Assembly: GCA_943913835.1 (NCBI GenBank)
Contig: CALTZU010000001.1
Span: 10,782 to 74,781, forward strand
Source: an uncultured Rheinheimera sp.
GTDB lineage: Bacteria; Pseudomonadota; Gammaproteobacteria; Enterobacterales; Alteromonadaceae
Length of the DNA: 64,000 nucleotides
Direction of reading: 5' to 3'
Positions 43,321-52,027 of this stretch are shown here, in pieces (positions within the stretch are counted from its first letter, which is position 1; every line of letters starts with the position of its first letter). Both the position numbers and the translations under genes were made by a program. The notes beneath the pieces are model-generated. The model was not told where the DNA came from, ran no database searches, and worked only from the letters and a program-made list of their open reading frames with translations.

Positions 43321-44645
43321 ACCGTCTCTTTCTCTACCACTACACCAGAGGCTTTAACCTTGATCAGCTGCCATAACTGTCGACGGGTCCTGCTGGAAAA
43401 AAATAAAAAGAAAAATGATGCATAGGCATAGGATAGGAGGGTTGCCCAGGCTGCGCCATCTATGCCCATGATGGGGATCAGCCACCAGTTCAGCAGCACA
43501 TTTAACACAGCGCCTATGCCATGACTAGCTAAAGATAAAGGCTCCTGGTTAGTGATAATTAAATGCTGCCCTATCAGGTAGCGGATAAAAATAAATACAC
43601 CGGCCCAAATATGGATTTGTAGTACTGAAATACCTTCCTGAAATTTCTCACCAAAAATCAGCGGTACTAAAGGTGGCGCAATCAAAAATATGACTACAGC
43701 TATTGTCAGAGCCATTGCTAAAAAGTAACCACAATATTTTCGCAGCAACAATAAATAACCTGACCAGCTGTTCTGATGGCTTTTCAGTAACTCAGGATAA
43801 TACCGCACAGCTAAAGTCGCTGGTATCACATACCAAAGTTCTGACATCCTGCTGACTGCGGCATATACACCAGCAGCCTCAATATCTATTAAGCGTTCGA
43901 TCATAATCAAATCAATACGCAGATAAACTACAGATAAAATACCTGATATCCACAACCAACTGGAACGCCGCAATAACTCTTTACCATGTTGCCAGTTAAA
44001 CCAGGCCGGTGTCAGACGGCCAGATTCGGTGTTGATGCTTTTGCAGTGTCCTAAATACATCTGATATTGCAACAGGCCAACTGCGGCAAACTCCAGGCCA
44101 ACAATCCAAAATAAAGCGCCAATGCCGAGCCCTAACCAGAGTACTGCTAATTTAGCTAAAAGCCCCAAAATGCCTAAGCCGAGTTTTCTGTAGGCGAGGG
44201 GGCGGAACTGACCTAAATAATTCTGATGGAATTCAAACAGAATAAAAGCGTTAAATAGCTGACCTACAAAAAGCACCGCAGCGCCTAGCTGATAAGGTTC
44301 AAACTCCGCTGGCAAATACCAGCTAAAACTAATAAACATCAGAGCAGCAAACACAAAGCCAGCAATCAACCGAAGCCAAGTAGCGGTAAATAATATTTGC
44401 GTGCCTGTACGATGAGCTGCAGCTGCGTGAACCGACTTCTGAACTAAGTTATTAAGTCCTAAATTGGCCAAGGGTGCTAAAAATGCGCTCCAGGTCATAA
44501 CTATAGAATAATAACCAGTGGCTTCAGGGCCCAGCATTCGTGCCACAATAATAGTGATTAAAGCACCAGCACCCAATTTAACTAAACGTTCACCTAATAA
44601 AGCAACGGCGTTTGCTTTGGCTATTTTAACTAAGAATTTAACCAC
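43317..44645 (-). CDS. Polysaccharide flippase (Wzx-like, left operon)
   Basis: A 442-residue membrane protein with about 12-14 helices of the MATE-like/polysaccharide transporter superfamily ('ALLGERLVKLGAGALITIIVARMLGPEATGYYSIVMTW' at the N-terminus, in parts; 'ALVLFLIAPPLVPLIFGEKF'-like mid region). It should flip undecaprenyl-linked oligosaccharide across the inner membrane. The start overlaps the WecA-like gene by 8 bases and the stop overlaps the nitroreductase-like gene by 4. A second flippase is at 50724 in the opposite operon. Confidence 0.85.
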   Translation of the reverse strand: MVKFLVKIAKANAVALLGERLVKLGAGALITIIVARMLGPEATGYYSIVMTWSAFLAPLANLGLNNLVQKSVHAAAAHRTGTQILFTATWLRLIAGFVFAALMFISFSWYLPAEFEPYQLGAAVLFVGQLFNAFILFEFHQNYLGQFRPLAYRKLGLGILGLLAKLAVLWLGLGIGALFWIVGLEFAAVGLLQYQMYLGHCKSINTESGRLTPAWFNWQHGKELLRRSSWLWISGILSVVYLRIDLIMIERLIDIEAAGVYAAVSRMSELWYVIPATLAVRYYPELLKSHQNSWSGYLLLLRKYCGYFLAMALTIAVVIFLIAPPLVPLIFGEKFQEGISVLQIHIWAGVFIFIRYLIGQHLIITNQEPLSLASHGIGAVLNVLLNWWLIPIMGIDGAAWATLLSYAYASFFFLFFSSRTRRQLWQLIKVKASGVVVEKETV

Positions 44646-45705
44646 GTCGTTTCGCTTTATAACGTTTTATAGCCCGTGTAATGCGCCAAATATGCTGCAA
44701 AGTGTATGAATAAACACTGAATACTATCAGGAACAACAGCAACATAATTAAATCCGGTACCATCAGGTATTCGCCGATGATACCTAAAGTTGCAAGCATG
44801 CAAGAGAATGAGCTAATCACTACCAGCGCCTGACGGGAATTTAAGCCAAGACGGAGGAATATATGGTGCAAGTGTTCACGGTCAGCTAAAAATGGAGACT
44901 GACCTTTGCGGATCCTGCGTAGCATAATTGCCACCATATCCATCAGAGGCACAGCAATGATCCACAAGGCGGTGACAGGGCGGAAACTTGCAGTATCACT
45001 TTGAGTGCCTATGATCAATAACCAAATTACGGTAAGACCAATGAGCATACTACCAGCGTCACCCATAAAAATTTTGCCTTTACCTTTACCAACGACGTCG
45101 AGGTTAAACAACAAGTAAGGAATCAGTGCAAACACCAGAACCATGGGTAAAACCGCATGTTCTAATTGCCCCCCCATTCCCATCATTAGTGTCACGGAAA
45201 CAAAAGTAACACCACTGAGCATACCGGCTAAACCATCTATACCATCTATCATATTAAAAGCGTTGATTGCCGCTATGACAGCAATCAATGTGATAGGAAT
45301 GCCTGCATAACCAAGAGTGACATCACCCAGTGAAAATAAATTACCTAAATTACCCAGATGCAATTGCAGCCCATAGACCATGGCTGACCCTATCAGCAGC
45401 TGCACACAAAGCCTCAATTTAACGCTTAAGTCCATAAAATCATCAAATACTCCTAGTATGACGATAGTGCCTCCACAGAGCAGATAGTAATAATGGATGT
45501 TTTCTGGCAAACCAAACCAGGCCAGGGTCAAACCCACGCCAATAAAGATGGAGATCCCGCCAATCAGTGGCACAGAACCTACATGTTGTTTACGACCTGC
45601 AGGTTTGTCTACCAATCCCACTTTGACAGACAATGGGATCAGAATAAATATGGCAGTTAACGTTAGAACGAAGGTAGTAATAAACAGCTGCAAATGTTCT
45701 GTCAT
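44638..45705 (-). CDS. WecA/MraY-type undecaprenyl-phosphate sugar-1-phosphate transferase
   Basis: A 355-residue polyprenyl-phosphate sugar-phosphate transferase of the MraY/WecA family, the enzyme that starts a repeat unit on undecaprenyl phosphate. Features are 'VDKPAGRKQHVGSVPLIGGI', 'GVFDDFMDLSVKLRL' (DD motif), 'NAFNMIDGIDGLAG' (D motif), 'FMGDAGSMLIG' and the C-terminal 'REHLHHIFLRLGL' (HLHH). About 11 membrane segments. It is closer to WecA than MraY, so GlcNAc-1-phosphate is the likely first sugar (inferred). It opens the minus-strand operon. Confidence 0.85.
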   Translation of the reverse strand: MTEHLQLFITTFVLTLTAIFILIPLSVKVGLVDKPAGRKQHVGSVPLIGGISIFIGVGLTLAWFGLPENIHYYYLLCGGTIVILGVFDDFMDLSVKLRLCVQLLIGSAMVYGLQLHLGNLGNLFSLGDVTLGYAGIPITLIAVIAAINAFNMIDGIDGLAGMLSGVTFVSVTLMMGMGGQLEHAVLPMVLVFALIPYLLFNLDVVGKGKGKIFMGDAGSMLIGLTVIWLLIIGTQSDTASFRPVTALWIIAVPLMDMVAIMLRRIRKGQSPFLADREHLHHIFLRLGLNSRQALVVISSFSCMLATLGIIGEYLMVPDLIMLLLFLIVFSVYSYTLQHIWRITRAIKRYKAKRRG

Positions 45706-46010
45706 GAGTTGTCCATCGGCTTGTTAGCCTGAAATAATGCGAACTGACTTTAGCGAAATTGGCCTGATTATAGGTGAAGAAATCGGGGCTGACTACGGCA
45801 GGTCAGAGATAAAATTGAAAGGAATAACGACTTTGTCAGAAAATAATGCTCTAATTGTTATTTCTGTCACAATCTTTGTGACGGCATCGCACTTTGATTG
45901 ATTTTTGTGCTGTTAATCAAGATGTTGGCAAACACTATTATTTTAACAGAGTTCAGGTTTTTACGGTTTTCTTCAACCTGGATCTGTGCTGTTAACACAG
46001 GAAACCCGCT
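45706..46010. other. 305-base divergent region between the two polysaccharide operons
   Basis: No gene is seen. It must hold promoters for both operons. A 17-base palindrome at 45866-45882 (GTCACAA-TCT-TTGTGAC) is a candidate operator. I looked for a JUMPstart/ops element, typical before O-antigen clusters, and do not see its GGCGGTAGC core. Confidence 0.5.
45866..45882. promoter_or_regulatory. Palindrome, candidate operator
   Basis: GTCACAA and TTGTGAC separated by TCT, a perfect 7-base inverted repeat. It lies about 129 bases before the GT4 start and about 160 bases before the WecA-like start. Its half-sites resemble CRP half-sites in reverse orientation, so it is not a normal CRP box. Confidence 0.35.
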
Positions 46011-47048
46011 GTGACTAAAGCAGTATTGATTATCACCAATATGGGGCCTAAACCCTCTGCGCCTTTCCAGGGCCAGTTTGTTACTAACCAAATGTTGGCG
46101 CTGAAAAAACGCCAAACAGTCAGCTATTTTTTTATGAGCTGGCATAATGACAGTCTGCTCAACCGACTGCTGAAATACCCTGTGCTGTTTCTACAATTTC
46201 TCTGGTCTTATGTATTAAGCCGGAAAAGCTTTGACATCATTCATGTGCACTTTTTTTACCCTACGATTTGGCTGGCATTGGCTTATAAATGGTTACGTAA
46301 GCCCTCGGTTAAAATAGTAGTCACTTGTCATGGCAGTGATATTTATCACTATCAGCCTTTTAGTACCCTGTATCGCTGGTGCTGTGGCTTTGTCAATCAG
46401 TGGATTTTTACCAGTGCCAAGTTGCAGGTGAAAGCTTGTACTGTAAGTCCTCAATCTGTGGTGTTATCCGCAGGTATAGCCCAGACCTATGCAAATGCCA
46501 GACTACTCAGCAGATCTGAAAAGGATATCGATTTGCTATACGTTGGCTATCTGGATAAAAACAAAGGGATGGACAGGTTAATAGCAATATTACCTGAGCT
46601 AAAAGATAAAACTCTGTGTGTGGTTGGAGCTGGGCCATATCTGGCGCAATTTGAACAGTTAAAGTCTCTGTATCCGAATTTACAGCTCCTGGCAGGCCAG
46701 AGTGCTGAACAGCTAAAACTGTTATATCAACGCAGTAAATGTTTTTTAAGTTTATCGCGTAACGAATCTTTTGGTCTGGTGATGACTGAAGCTATGGCCT
46801 GCTATACGCCCGTCATTGCTACTTTAACCGACGGCTCAGCTGAGCAGTTGGGAGCGGATTCATATTGGATCATTGAGCAATCAGACGAGCATTTGTTAGC
46901 GCAGCATTTGCTTAAAAAAATTCAGCAGCTATTAAGTTTATCAGACTCAGACTACACCGCATTGCAGCAGTCGGGGCACCAGTATGCAAAAGACTGTCTG
47001 GTAGACTCTGTAGCTGAGAAAATCCAACAATTGTACAAAGCGCTGTAA
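46011..47048 (+). CDS. Glycosyltransferase, GT4 family
   Basis: A 345-residue GT-B glycosyltransferase, family 4. It begins at GTG 46011 with AGGAAA upstream; the first residues 'KAVLIITNMGPKPSAPFQGQFV' are typical of this group. The nucleotide-sugar region has 'LLYVGYLDKNKGMDRLI', 'VVGAGPYL' and 'LSLSRNESFGLVMTEAMACYTPVIATLTDG' (in parts) with the conserved E-x7-E. Donor and acceptor sugars are unknown. First gene of the plus-strand polysaccharide operon. Confidence 0.88.
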   Translation: MTKAVLIITNMGPKPSAPFQGQFVTNQMLALKKRQTVSYFFMSWHNDSLLNRLLKYPVLFLQFLWSYVLSRKSFDIIHVHFFYPTIWLALAYKWLRKPSVKIVVTCHGSDIYHYQPFSTLYRWCCGFVNQWIFTSAKLQVKACTVSPQSVVLSAGIAQTYANARLLSRSEKDIDLLYVGYLDKNKGMDRLIAILPELKDKTLCVVGAGPYLAQFEQLKSLYPNLQLLAGQSAEQLKLLYQRSKCFLSLSRNESFGLVMTEAMACYTPVIATLTDGSAEQLGADSYWIIEQSDEHLLAQHLLKKIQQLLSLSDSDYTALQQSGHQYAKDCLVDSVAEKIQQLYKAL

Positions 47049-47079
47049 ACAATTTTTTATGACAAGGGTAAATACAACC

Positions 47080-47805
47080 ATGGCAATACAACCTGAAGTG
47101 GTACCAGTAGGTGGCATTGGGGTAATGGCGTTCAGTAACATGAATGAGCTGGTCAATTATGTGATTCAGGACGACGGCAGTGTTTTTTCCGGCTCAGCAA
47201 TAGCCATGAACCCGGAAAAAGTCATAGCAGCTGGTAAGAATCCGGAGCTGATGAGCATTCTGAACAAAGCGGATATCCGCTATGCCGATGGTATGGGCGT
47301 GGTGAAAGTCATGCGGCGCAAATTGGGCCGTAAAGTTGAACGTATTCCCGGTTGTGAGCTGTGGCAGGCATTAATGGCAAAAGCTGCAGTGACCAAAACC
47401 CCGGTGTTTTTAGTCGGAGCCAAACCTGCGGTTATGGCCGAAACAGTAGAAAAACTGACCGCTATGGGTGTCAATGTAGTGGATTCCCAGGACGGCTATT
47501 TTAAAGATGAAAATGAACTCATCCGCCGCATCAGCCAAAGCGGAGCCCGTATTGTCACTGTTGCTATGGGCTCTCCGAAGCAGGAAGTGTTCATTGGCAA
47601 ATGCCAGCAGCAATTGCCGGATGCTTATTACATGGGCGTAGGTGGCACTTATGATGTATTCACAGGTCATGTGCAAAGAGCGCCAGCCTTGTGGTGTAAA
47701 TTGCATTTAGAGTGGGCTTACCGCTTATTATCGCAACCGTCCCGTATTGGCCGGCAAAGCAATTTAGTGACTTATGCCTGGTTATATTTGACCAACAAAC
47801 TCTGA
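47080..47805 (+). CDS. WecG/TagA/CpsF family glycosyltransferase
   Basis: A 241-residue protein of the WecG/TagA/CpsF family, which adds ManNAc-type or related sugars from UDP donors to a lipid-linked GlcNAc. The family patterns are 'RYADGMGVVKVMRRK', 'VFLVGAKPAVM', 'AMGSPKQEVFI' and 'GVGGTYDVFTGHVQRAP'. ATG 47080 is favoured because AAGGG lies 11 bases upstream; ATG 47059 is possible and would add seven residues. If the acceptor is GlcNAc-lipid from the WecA-like gene and the donor is the product of WecC at 52028, it could transfer ManNAcA, as WecG does in enterobacterial common antigen; no wecB is in the window. Confidence 0.84.
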   Translation: MAIQPEVVPVGGIGVMAFSNMNELVNYVIQDDGSVFSGSAIAMNPEKVIAAGKNPELMSILNKADIRYADGMGVVKVMRRKLGRKVERIPGCELWQALMAKAAVTKTPVFLVGAKPAVMAETVEKLTAMGVNVVDSQDGYFKDENELIRRISQSGARIVTVAMGSPKQEVFIGKCQQQLPDAYYMGVGGTYDVFTGHVQRAPALWCKLHLEWAYRLLSQPSRIGRQSNLVTYAWLYLTNKL

Positions 47806-47838
47806 TAACACCCATTAGAAAAACAGAGAGAATTTATA

Positions 47839-48744
47839 GTGCAGCAACAGTCCGATTTACCTCTGATTAGCGTCTATATGCCCACTTTCAACAGAGTGGA
47901 TATGGTACAGCGTGCGATTCGTTCAGTATTGGCGCAGGATTATCCTCATCTTGAGCTTCTGGTGGTGGATGACGCCTCGACGGACACAACCTGGGATACC
48001 TTAAACCGGATTTACGCCGATGAACCTCGCGTTCGTTTATTTCGGCAGGAAAAAGGGCAGGGAGCCTGTGCTGCACGTAATTTGGCAATAGCTGAAGCCA
48101 AAGGTGAGTTTGTTACCGGCCTGGATGACGATGACGAGTTTTTGCCTAACAGGCTAAGTTCTTTGTTTCAGGCTTACGATGATCAGTACGCTTTTGTCTG
48201 TTCCAGCTACTTTTGGGATTACGGTACTATCCGCAAGCAGCTTTACCCTGATGCGGCTATTGTCGGCTTAAAAGAGCTGTTAGATGTGCATTGTTTATCG
48301 AATCAGGTGTTAGTAAAACGCAGTAGAATGCTCGCTCAGGGTGGCTTTGACGTTCAGCTGGCCGCTTTTCAGGATTATGATATGTGGATCCGACTGGTGG
48401 CTGCCTACGGTAAAGCTTTGCGTTTGGCTGAAGCGACTTATGTAGTGCATGTGGGTCATGAACTTGGCCGTATTACCACCTCACCGAAACGATTAGCGGC
48501 ACAAAGCTATTTCGTAGAAAAACATCTGCCTTTGATGAATGAGCGCAATAAACAAAACCAGCAATTTTATCGACTTGTGATGGAGCAACAGCAGCTTTCT
48601 TTACCACGTTTGTTGTTTTTCTGTCGTTATGGCTTGTGGGCAACTAAAATCCGTTATTACCTGAAACAAAAATTACAGTGGGCTATCAAGTTCCGGCAGC
48701 AGCTGTTAAGCAAAGGCATTAAAGGATTATTTTCGAAAAAATGA
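47839..48744 (+). CDS. Glycosyltransferase, GT2 family
   Basis: A 301-residue GT-A family 2 glycosyltransferase. It starts at GTG 47839 with AGAGAG upstream. The N-terminal Rossmann-like half has 'ISVYMPTFNRVDMVQRAIRSVL', 'LLVVDDASTDTTW' and the 'TGLDDDDEFLPNR' metal motif. The C-terminal part is basic and may sit on the membrane. It is cotranscribed, ending in a 4-base overlap with the Wzz-like gene. Confidence 0.87.
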   Translation: MQQQSDLPLISVYMPTFNRVDMVQRAIRSVLAQDYPHLELLVVDDASTDTTWDTLNRIYADEPRVRLFRQEKGQGACAARNLAIAEAKGEFVTGLDDDDEFLPNRLSSLFQAYDDQYAFVCSSYFWDYGTIRKQLYPDAAIVGLKELLDVHCLSNQVLVKRSRMLAQGGFDVQLAAFQDYDMWIRLVAAYGKALRLAEATYVVHVGHELGRITTSPKRLAAQSYFVEKHLPLMNERNKQNQQFYRLVMEQQQLSLPRLLFFCRYGLWATKIRYYLKQKLQWAIKFRQQLLSKGIKGLFSKK

Positions 48745-49451
48745 ACCAGAATCTGTTGAGTCAGGCCAACTTTGTCTGTCTGAGCGTATTATTACTTAAG
48801 CGGTTTTGGCTGTTGTTAGTTGCCGCAGCTGTATTAGGTGCCGCCACTCTTTATATAGTGCAATTGAGCACAGCTGATCGCTATAAGGCCTTTGCTGTTG
48901 TTAGTTTAACCGACTGGCAAACGGAACGTTTAACACGCAGGGATGATCCCTCTGATAAAAACCCTGCCAATGTAGGTGGTGCCTCAGCGGATGATATGTC
49001 CAGAGCTTTGGTCTGGTTAAAAGAGCCTGAATTTTTTCAGTCCCTTTCCCGGGCTGCTACAGCTGAGCAATTAAGCGTGGAGCACAAAAGACGGGGTAAT
49101 TTGGTTACCCTGAAGTGGACCAGCAGCTCAGCACAAAATGCGCAAACTGAGCTTAAGTTAATTCTCAAACAATGGGATCAACTGTGGCGTCAGCGTTTTA
49201 TTCAGCAAAAACGACAAGAGTTGCGTTCGTTGGAGCAGCTTCAAAGCACTGATATAGTGAAACAAAAGCAAGAACAACTGCAATTCGAACTGGATTACGC
49301 TCAACAAGCTCAGCCTTTTGCACTACAGCAATTACAAAGCCCACAAATCCCTCAGACAAGCGAAAGTCCAGCCTTGTGGCTAATGTTGCTGTTTGGTGCT
49401 TGTTTGGGATTTAGCTGTGCCTTTATTCTGTTGATGTTATGGCGGCTTTAA
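48741..49451 (+). CDS. Wzz-like polysaccharide chain-length determinant
   Basis: A 236-residue protein with two membrane segments (about 22-42 and 210-232) around a mostly helical periplasmic part with coiled-coil character ('QKRQELRSLEQLQ', 'IVKQKQEQLQFELDY'). This layout is that of Wzz / polysaccharide copolymerase type 1-2 proteins, which set chain length together with the polymerase. It is on the short side. The next gene, a Wzy-like protein, starts 13 bases before its stop. Confidence 0.72.
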   Translation: MNQNLLSQANFVCLSVLLLKRFWLLLVAAAVLGAATLYIVQLSTADRYKAFAVVSLTDWQTERLTRRDDPSDKNPANVGGASADDMSRALVWLKEPEFFQSLSRAATAEQLSVEHKRRGNLVTLKWTSSSAQNAQTELKLILKQWDQLWRQRFIQQKRQELRSLEQLQSTDIVKQKQEQLQFELDYAQQAQPFALQQLQSPQIPQTSESPALWLMLLFGACLGFSCAFILLMLWRL

Positions 49452-50737
49452 TGCGACTTCAGGGCTTTTTCCAGCGGATCCAGTGGCTGGATAAACTCAT
49501 TCTCATGCTGTGCAGCTGCTATTTATTGGTAGATGCCTGTAATGGCTTTTTACTCAACCAGTTGGGTCGCAGCTTTGGCTTGTCTGCTTTGTACAAAGTG
49601 GTGATGTTGCTGCTGATGCTGCTCTCTTTAAGTCTGCGCAGCGGCAAAACTTTTTTGCTTTTTCCCGGACTTTTTGTGTTATTGCTGCCCGGGGCTTTTT
49701 ACAGCTGGTTGCAACTGGGCGGATCTTTAGCAGCAGATCTGGGGTTACTGCTTAAACTAATTTCGCCTCTTATCGCCTTTTATTATCTGCTGTCATTGGC
49801 GCGGCTGGATAGTCAGTTTGCCTTAAAGTTTCTGCATCAGGTTTTTGTGTTCAACTACCTTATAGTACTGGTGAATTTTATTCTGGGTGCTTTGGGCTAT
49901 GGCTATACCTCATATTTGCCACAAGAACATCTGAGTAAAGTAGATTTAGGCAGTAAAGGTTTCTTTAATGCGGCCAATGAACTCTCAGTTGTGCTGTTGG
50001 TATTATCCGCCTGGCTGTTGCATTACTACTGGCAAAAGCACAAGCTGATTTTTATTGCTGTGGCTGCGAGCTCCGTTTGGTGTGCCAGCTTAATGCTGAC
50101 AAAAACCGGCTTATTGGGCTCTTTGATTTTGGTCTTGTTGACCCCGATCACGCCTTGGTTGATCCGTTTGAACTGGTCCAGGCTGGCCTTTGCTGCGGCG
50201 TTGTTAGCTGTCAGTACTGCCCTGGTGATTTGGCAAGCGCCGCTGTTGTTAGCTCAGCTAGGGTTAGCTGAGAAGTTGCAGCATATCTATCAGCAGCAAG
50301 GTTTATTGGGGGTGCTGTTGTCATCACGTGATAAATACGCTGCTGAAATCTGGCAAGTGGTTAATTTTTACTACAGTGACTTGCATCGTGTGTTTGGAGT
50401 GGGGTTGATTGGTGTTTCAGAACATCTGTGGAAGTTTTGGGCCGAGTCCGATCCTTTTGATTTATATATTTTTTATGGTGTAGCAGGTCTATTGTTTTTC
50501 TTCTGGGTTTTTATAGGATTCATAGCGCAGAACTTAAGACTGTGCCGGCTTTTTGCCTCTGATATCGCCGCCACTCTGGTGTTGCTCAATTTGTTGTTGC
50601 TAATGGTGTCCTGTATTGCCGGCCATGTGATCAGTTCTGGCATGTTGTGGCCTGTCTGGGGTTTTATTAACGCTGCAGCATTGATCCAGTGCCAATTACA
50701 GCAAAATCATCGGGAGCCACAGCATGCTGCGCAGTGA
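49439..50737 (+). CDS. O-antigen/exopolysaccharide polymerase (Wzy-like)
   Basis: A 432-residue protein with 10-12 hydrophobic helices and a larger periplasmic loop near residues 285-325, typical of Wzy/O-antigen ligase proteins. Sequence signatures in this group are weak, so assignment rests on topology and on the place between Wzz-like and flippase genes. Either ATG 49439 or ATG 49451 (overlapping the previous stop as TAATG, with GGCGG upstream) may be the start. Polymerase is preferred over ligase by context, but this is inference. Confidence 0.68.
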   Translation: MAALMRLQGFFQRIQWLDKLILMLCSCYLLVDACNGFLLNQLGRSFGLSALYKVVMLLLMLLSLSLRSGKTFLLFPGLFVLLLPGAFYSWLQLGGSLAADLGLLLKLISPLIAFYYLLSLARLDSQFALKFLHQVFVFNYLIVLVNFILGALGYGYTSYLPQEHLSKVDLGSKGFFNAANELSVVLLVLSAWLLHYYWQKHKLIFIAVAASSVWCASLMLTKTGLLGSLILVLLTPITPWLIRLNWSRLAFAAALLAVSTALVIWQAPLLLAQLGLAEKLQHIYQQQGLLGVLLSSRDKYAAEIWQVVNFYYSDLHRVFGVGLIGVSEHLWKFWAESDPFDLYIFYGVAGLLFFFWVFIGFIAQNLRLCRLFASDIAATLVLLNLLLLMVSCIAGHVISSGMLWPVWGFINAAALIQCQLQQNHREPQHAAQ

Positions 50738-51980
50738 TTTTGTCCGAAAACTGCTGAACAATAGCCTGGCTCATGGCCTGAACTTTGGCTCGCGCTGGTT
50801 ATTAAACTTGGTGGTGGCCCGACAGCTGCTGGCCAGTGATTTTGGTGTCTTTAGTTATATTTACATGCTGGCGAATTTGTTTTTCCCAACCATAGCTTTT
50901 GGCGTTAGTTTTTATCTAATCCACTATTCAGCTAAACAGCAGCAAATCAGTTTATTGCTCAACAGTCTGGTATTGAGCTTTATAGTGTTTATGCTGTTAT
51001 GTGTCGCAGCTATAGGTATAGATTATTGGATTAACGACACTGTGCCTTACTACCTTTACCTGCTGAGTTTACTGATTGGTTTGATCTGGGCTATCAGTCA
51101 GGCGATATTTTGTTACCTCAAAGGCAGGCAGCAATTTTTTGTTGAGGTGAAATCACAGTTTGTTGGCGCTCTGAGTTTACTGCTGGTTGTTGCATTGCTA
51201 TTTGCCGGCGTCATCACACAACTTGATGCTATGTTGGAAGCTGTGTTGGTGGCGAGTTTATTGCCAGTGGTGATGGGATTGAATGTGTTATGGCCTGAGT
51301 TAAAAACAGGAGTAGGGCCTTATTTTAAAAACTTTTCCAGCTACTTTGGCTGGCAAGACATCAGGCATAGGCTGCATTTTGCTCTGCACGATGTATTTGC
51401 CATTATTATGACCAATATTCCTTTTATTTTTCTGGCTTTATTCAGTACCTTGCTGGCTCTGGGGCAATTTCGCAAACTATTTATTTTATTTATGCCTGTT
51501 ACCTTATTGCCTGTGATTTTTTCGCAGGTATTTTTAAGCAGGTTAAGTCGTCTGACTGAATTGCGAGCCAAACTAGGTTTTTTCCGTAAAGTCTTTGTCT
51601 TTACCTTACCTGTTCTATCCTTGCCTTATCTGTTTATGTGGCCCTTGGGTGACTGGTTGTATCAGCTATCTTTTAACGAAGCGCTGGATCCGGATCATCT
51701 TCTGATGCTGCATTTGGTGTTGGCGACTTTGTGGATCACTTTGCTCAAAACCTATTTTGAAGTACTGCTGACTTCGCTGGGTGCCAATCACTATAAAGCT
51801 ATGTTGGTGACTTTGGCCGTAGTGTTAACTGCTTTGGCTTATTGTTGGTTTAATTACAGCCTGACAGTGGAGTTAACTGCCTGGTTATTTTTGACTGGGA
51901 ATCTGCTTATTACCTCTATGCTGGTGGTCACTTGTGTCTGGCAAATCAGGCGTCAAGGCAGGAATTTGCAGGCTCTTTAA
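50724..51980 (+). CDS. Polysaccharide flippase (Wzx-like, right operon)
   Basis: A 418-residue membrane protein of the polysaccharide flippase superfamily with about 12-14 helices ('LAHGLNFGSRWLLNLVVARQLLASDFGVFSY' at the N-terminus, in parts). GGGAG lies 8 bases before ATG 50724, and it overlaps the Wzy-like gene by 14 bases. Last gene of the operon, ended by a bidirectional terminator. With the flippase at 43317 this gives two flippases in one locus. Confidence 0.82.
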   Translation: MLRSDFVRKLLNNSLAHGLNFGSRWLLNLVVARQLLASDFGVFSYIYMLANLFFPTIAFGVSFYLIHYSAKQQQISLLLNSLVLSFIVFMLLCVAAIGIDYWINDTVPYYLYLLSLLIGLIWAISQAIFCYLKGRQQFFVEVKSQFVGALSLLLVVALLFAGVITQLDAMLEAVLVASLLPVVMGLNVLWPELKTGVGPYFKNFSSYFGWQDIRHRLHFALHDVFAIIMTNIPFIFLALFSTLLALGQFRKLFILFMPVTLLPVIFSQVFLSRLSRLTELRAKLGFFRKVFVFTLPVLSLPYLFMWPLGDWLYQLSFNEALDPDHLLMLHLVLATLWITLLKTYFEVLLTSLGANHYKAMLVTLAVVLTALAYCWFNYSLTVELTAWLFLTGNLLITSMLVVTCVWQIRRQGRNLQAL

Positions 51981-52013
51981 AAAAAAGCCAGTCTGGTTCA
52001 GACTGGCTTTTTC
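51979..52013. terminator. Bidirectional rho-independent terminator
   Basis: A 9-base stem (GCCAGTCTG at 51987-51995, CAGACTGGC at 51999-52007) with a three-base loop, flanked by a run of A on the left and T on the right. It serves the polysaccharide operon on one side and wecC on the other. Confidence 0.85.
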
Positions 52014-52027
52014 TTAGTGCAATCAAC

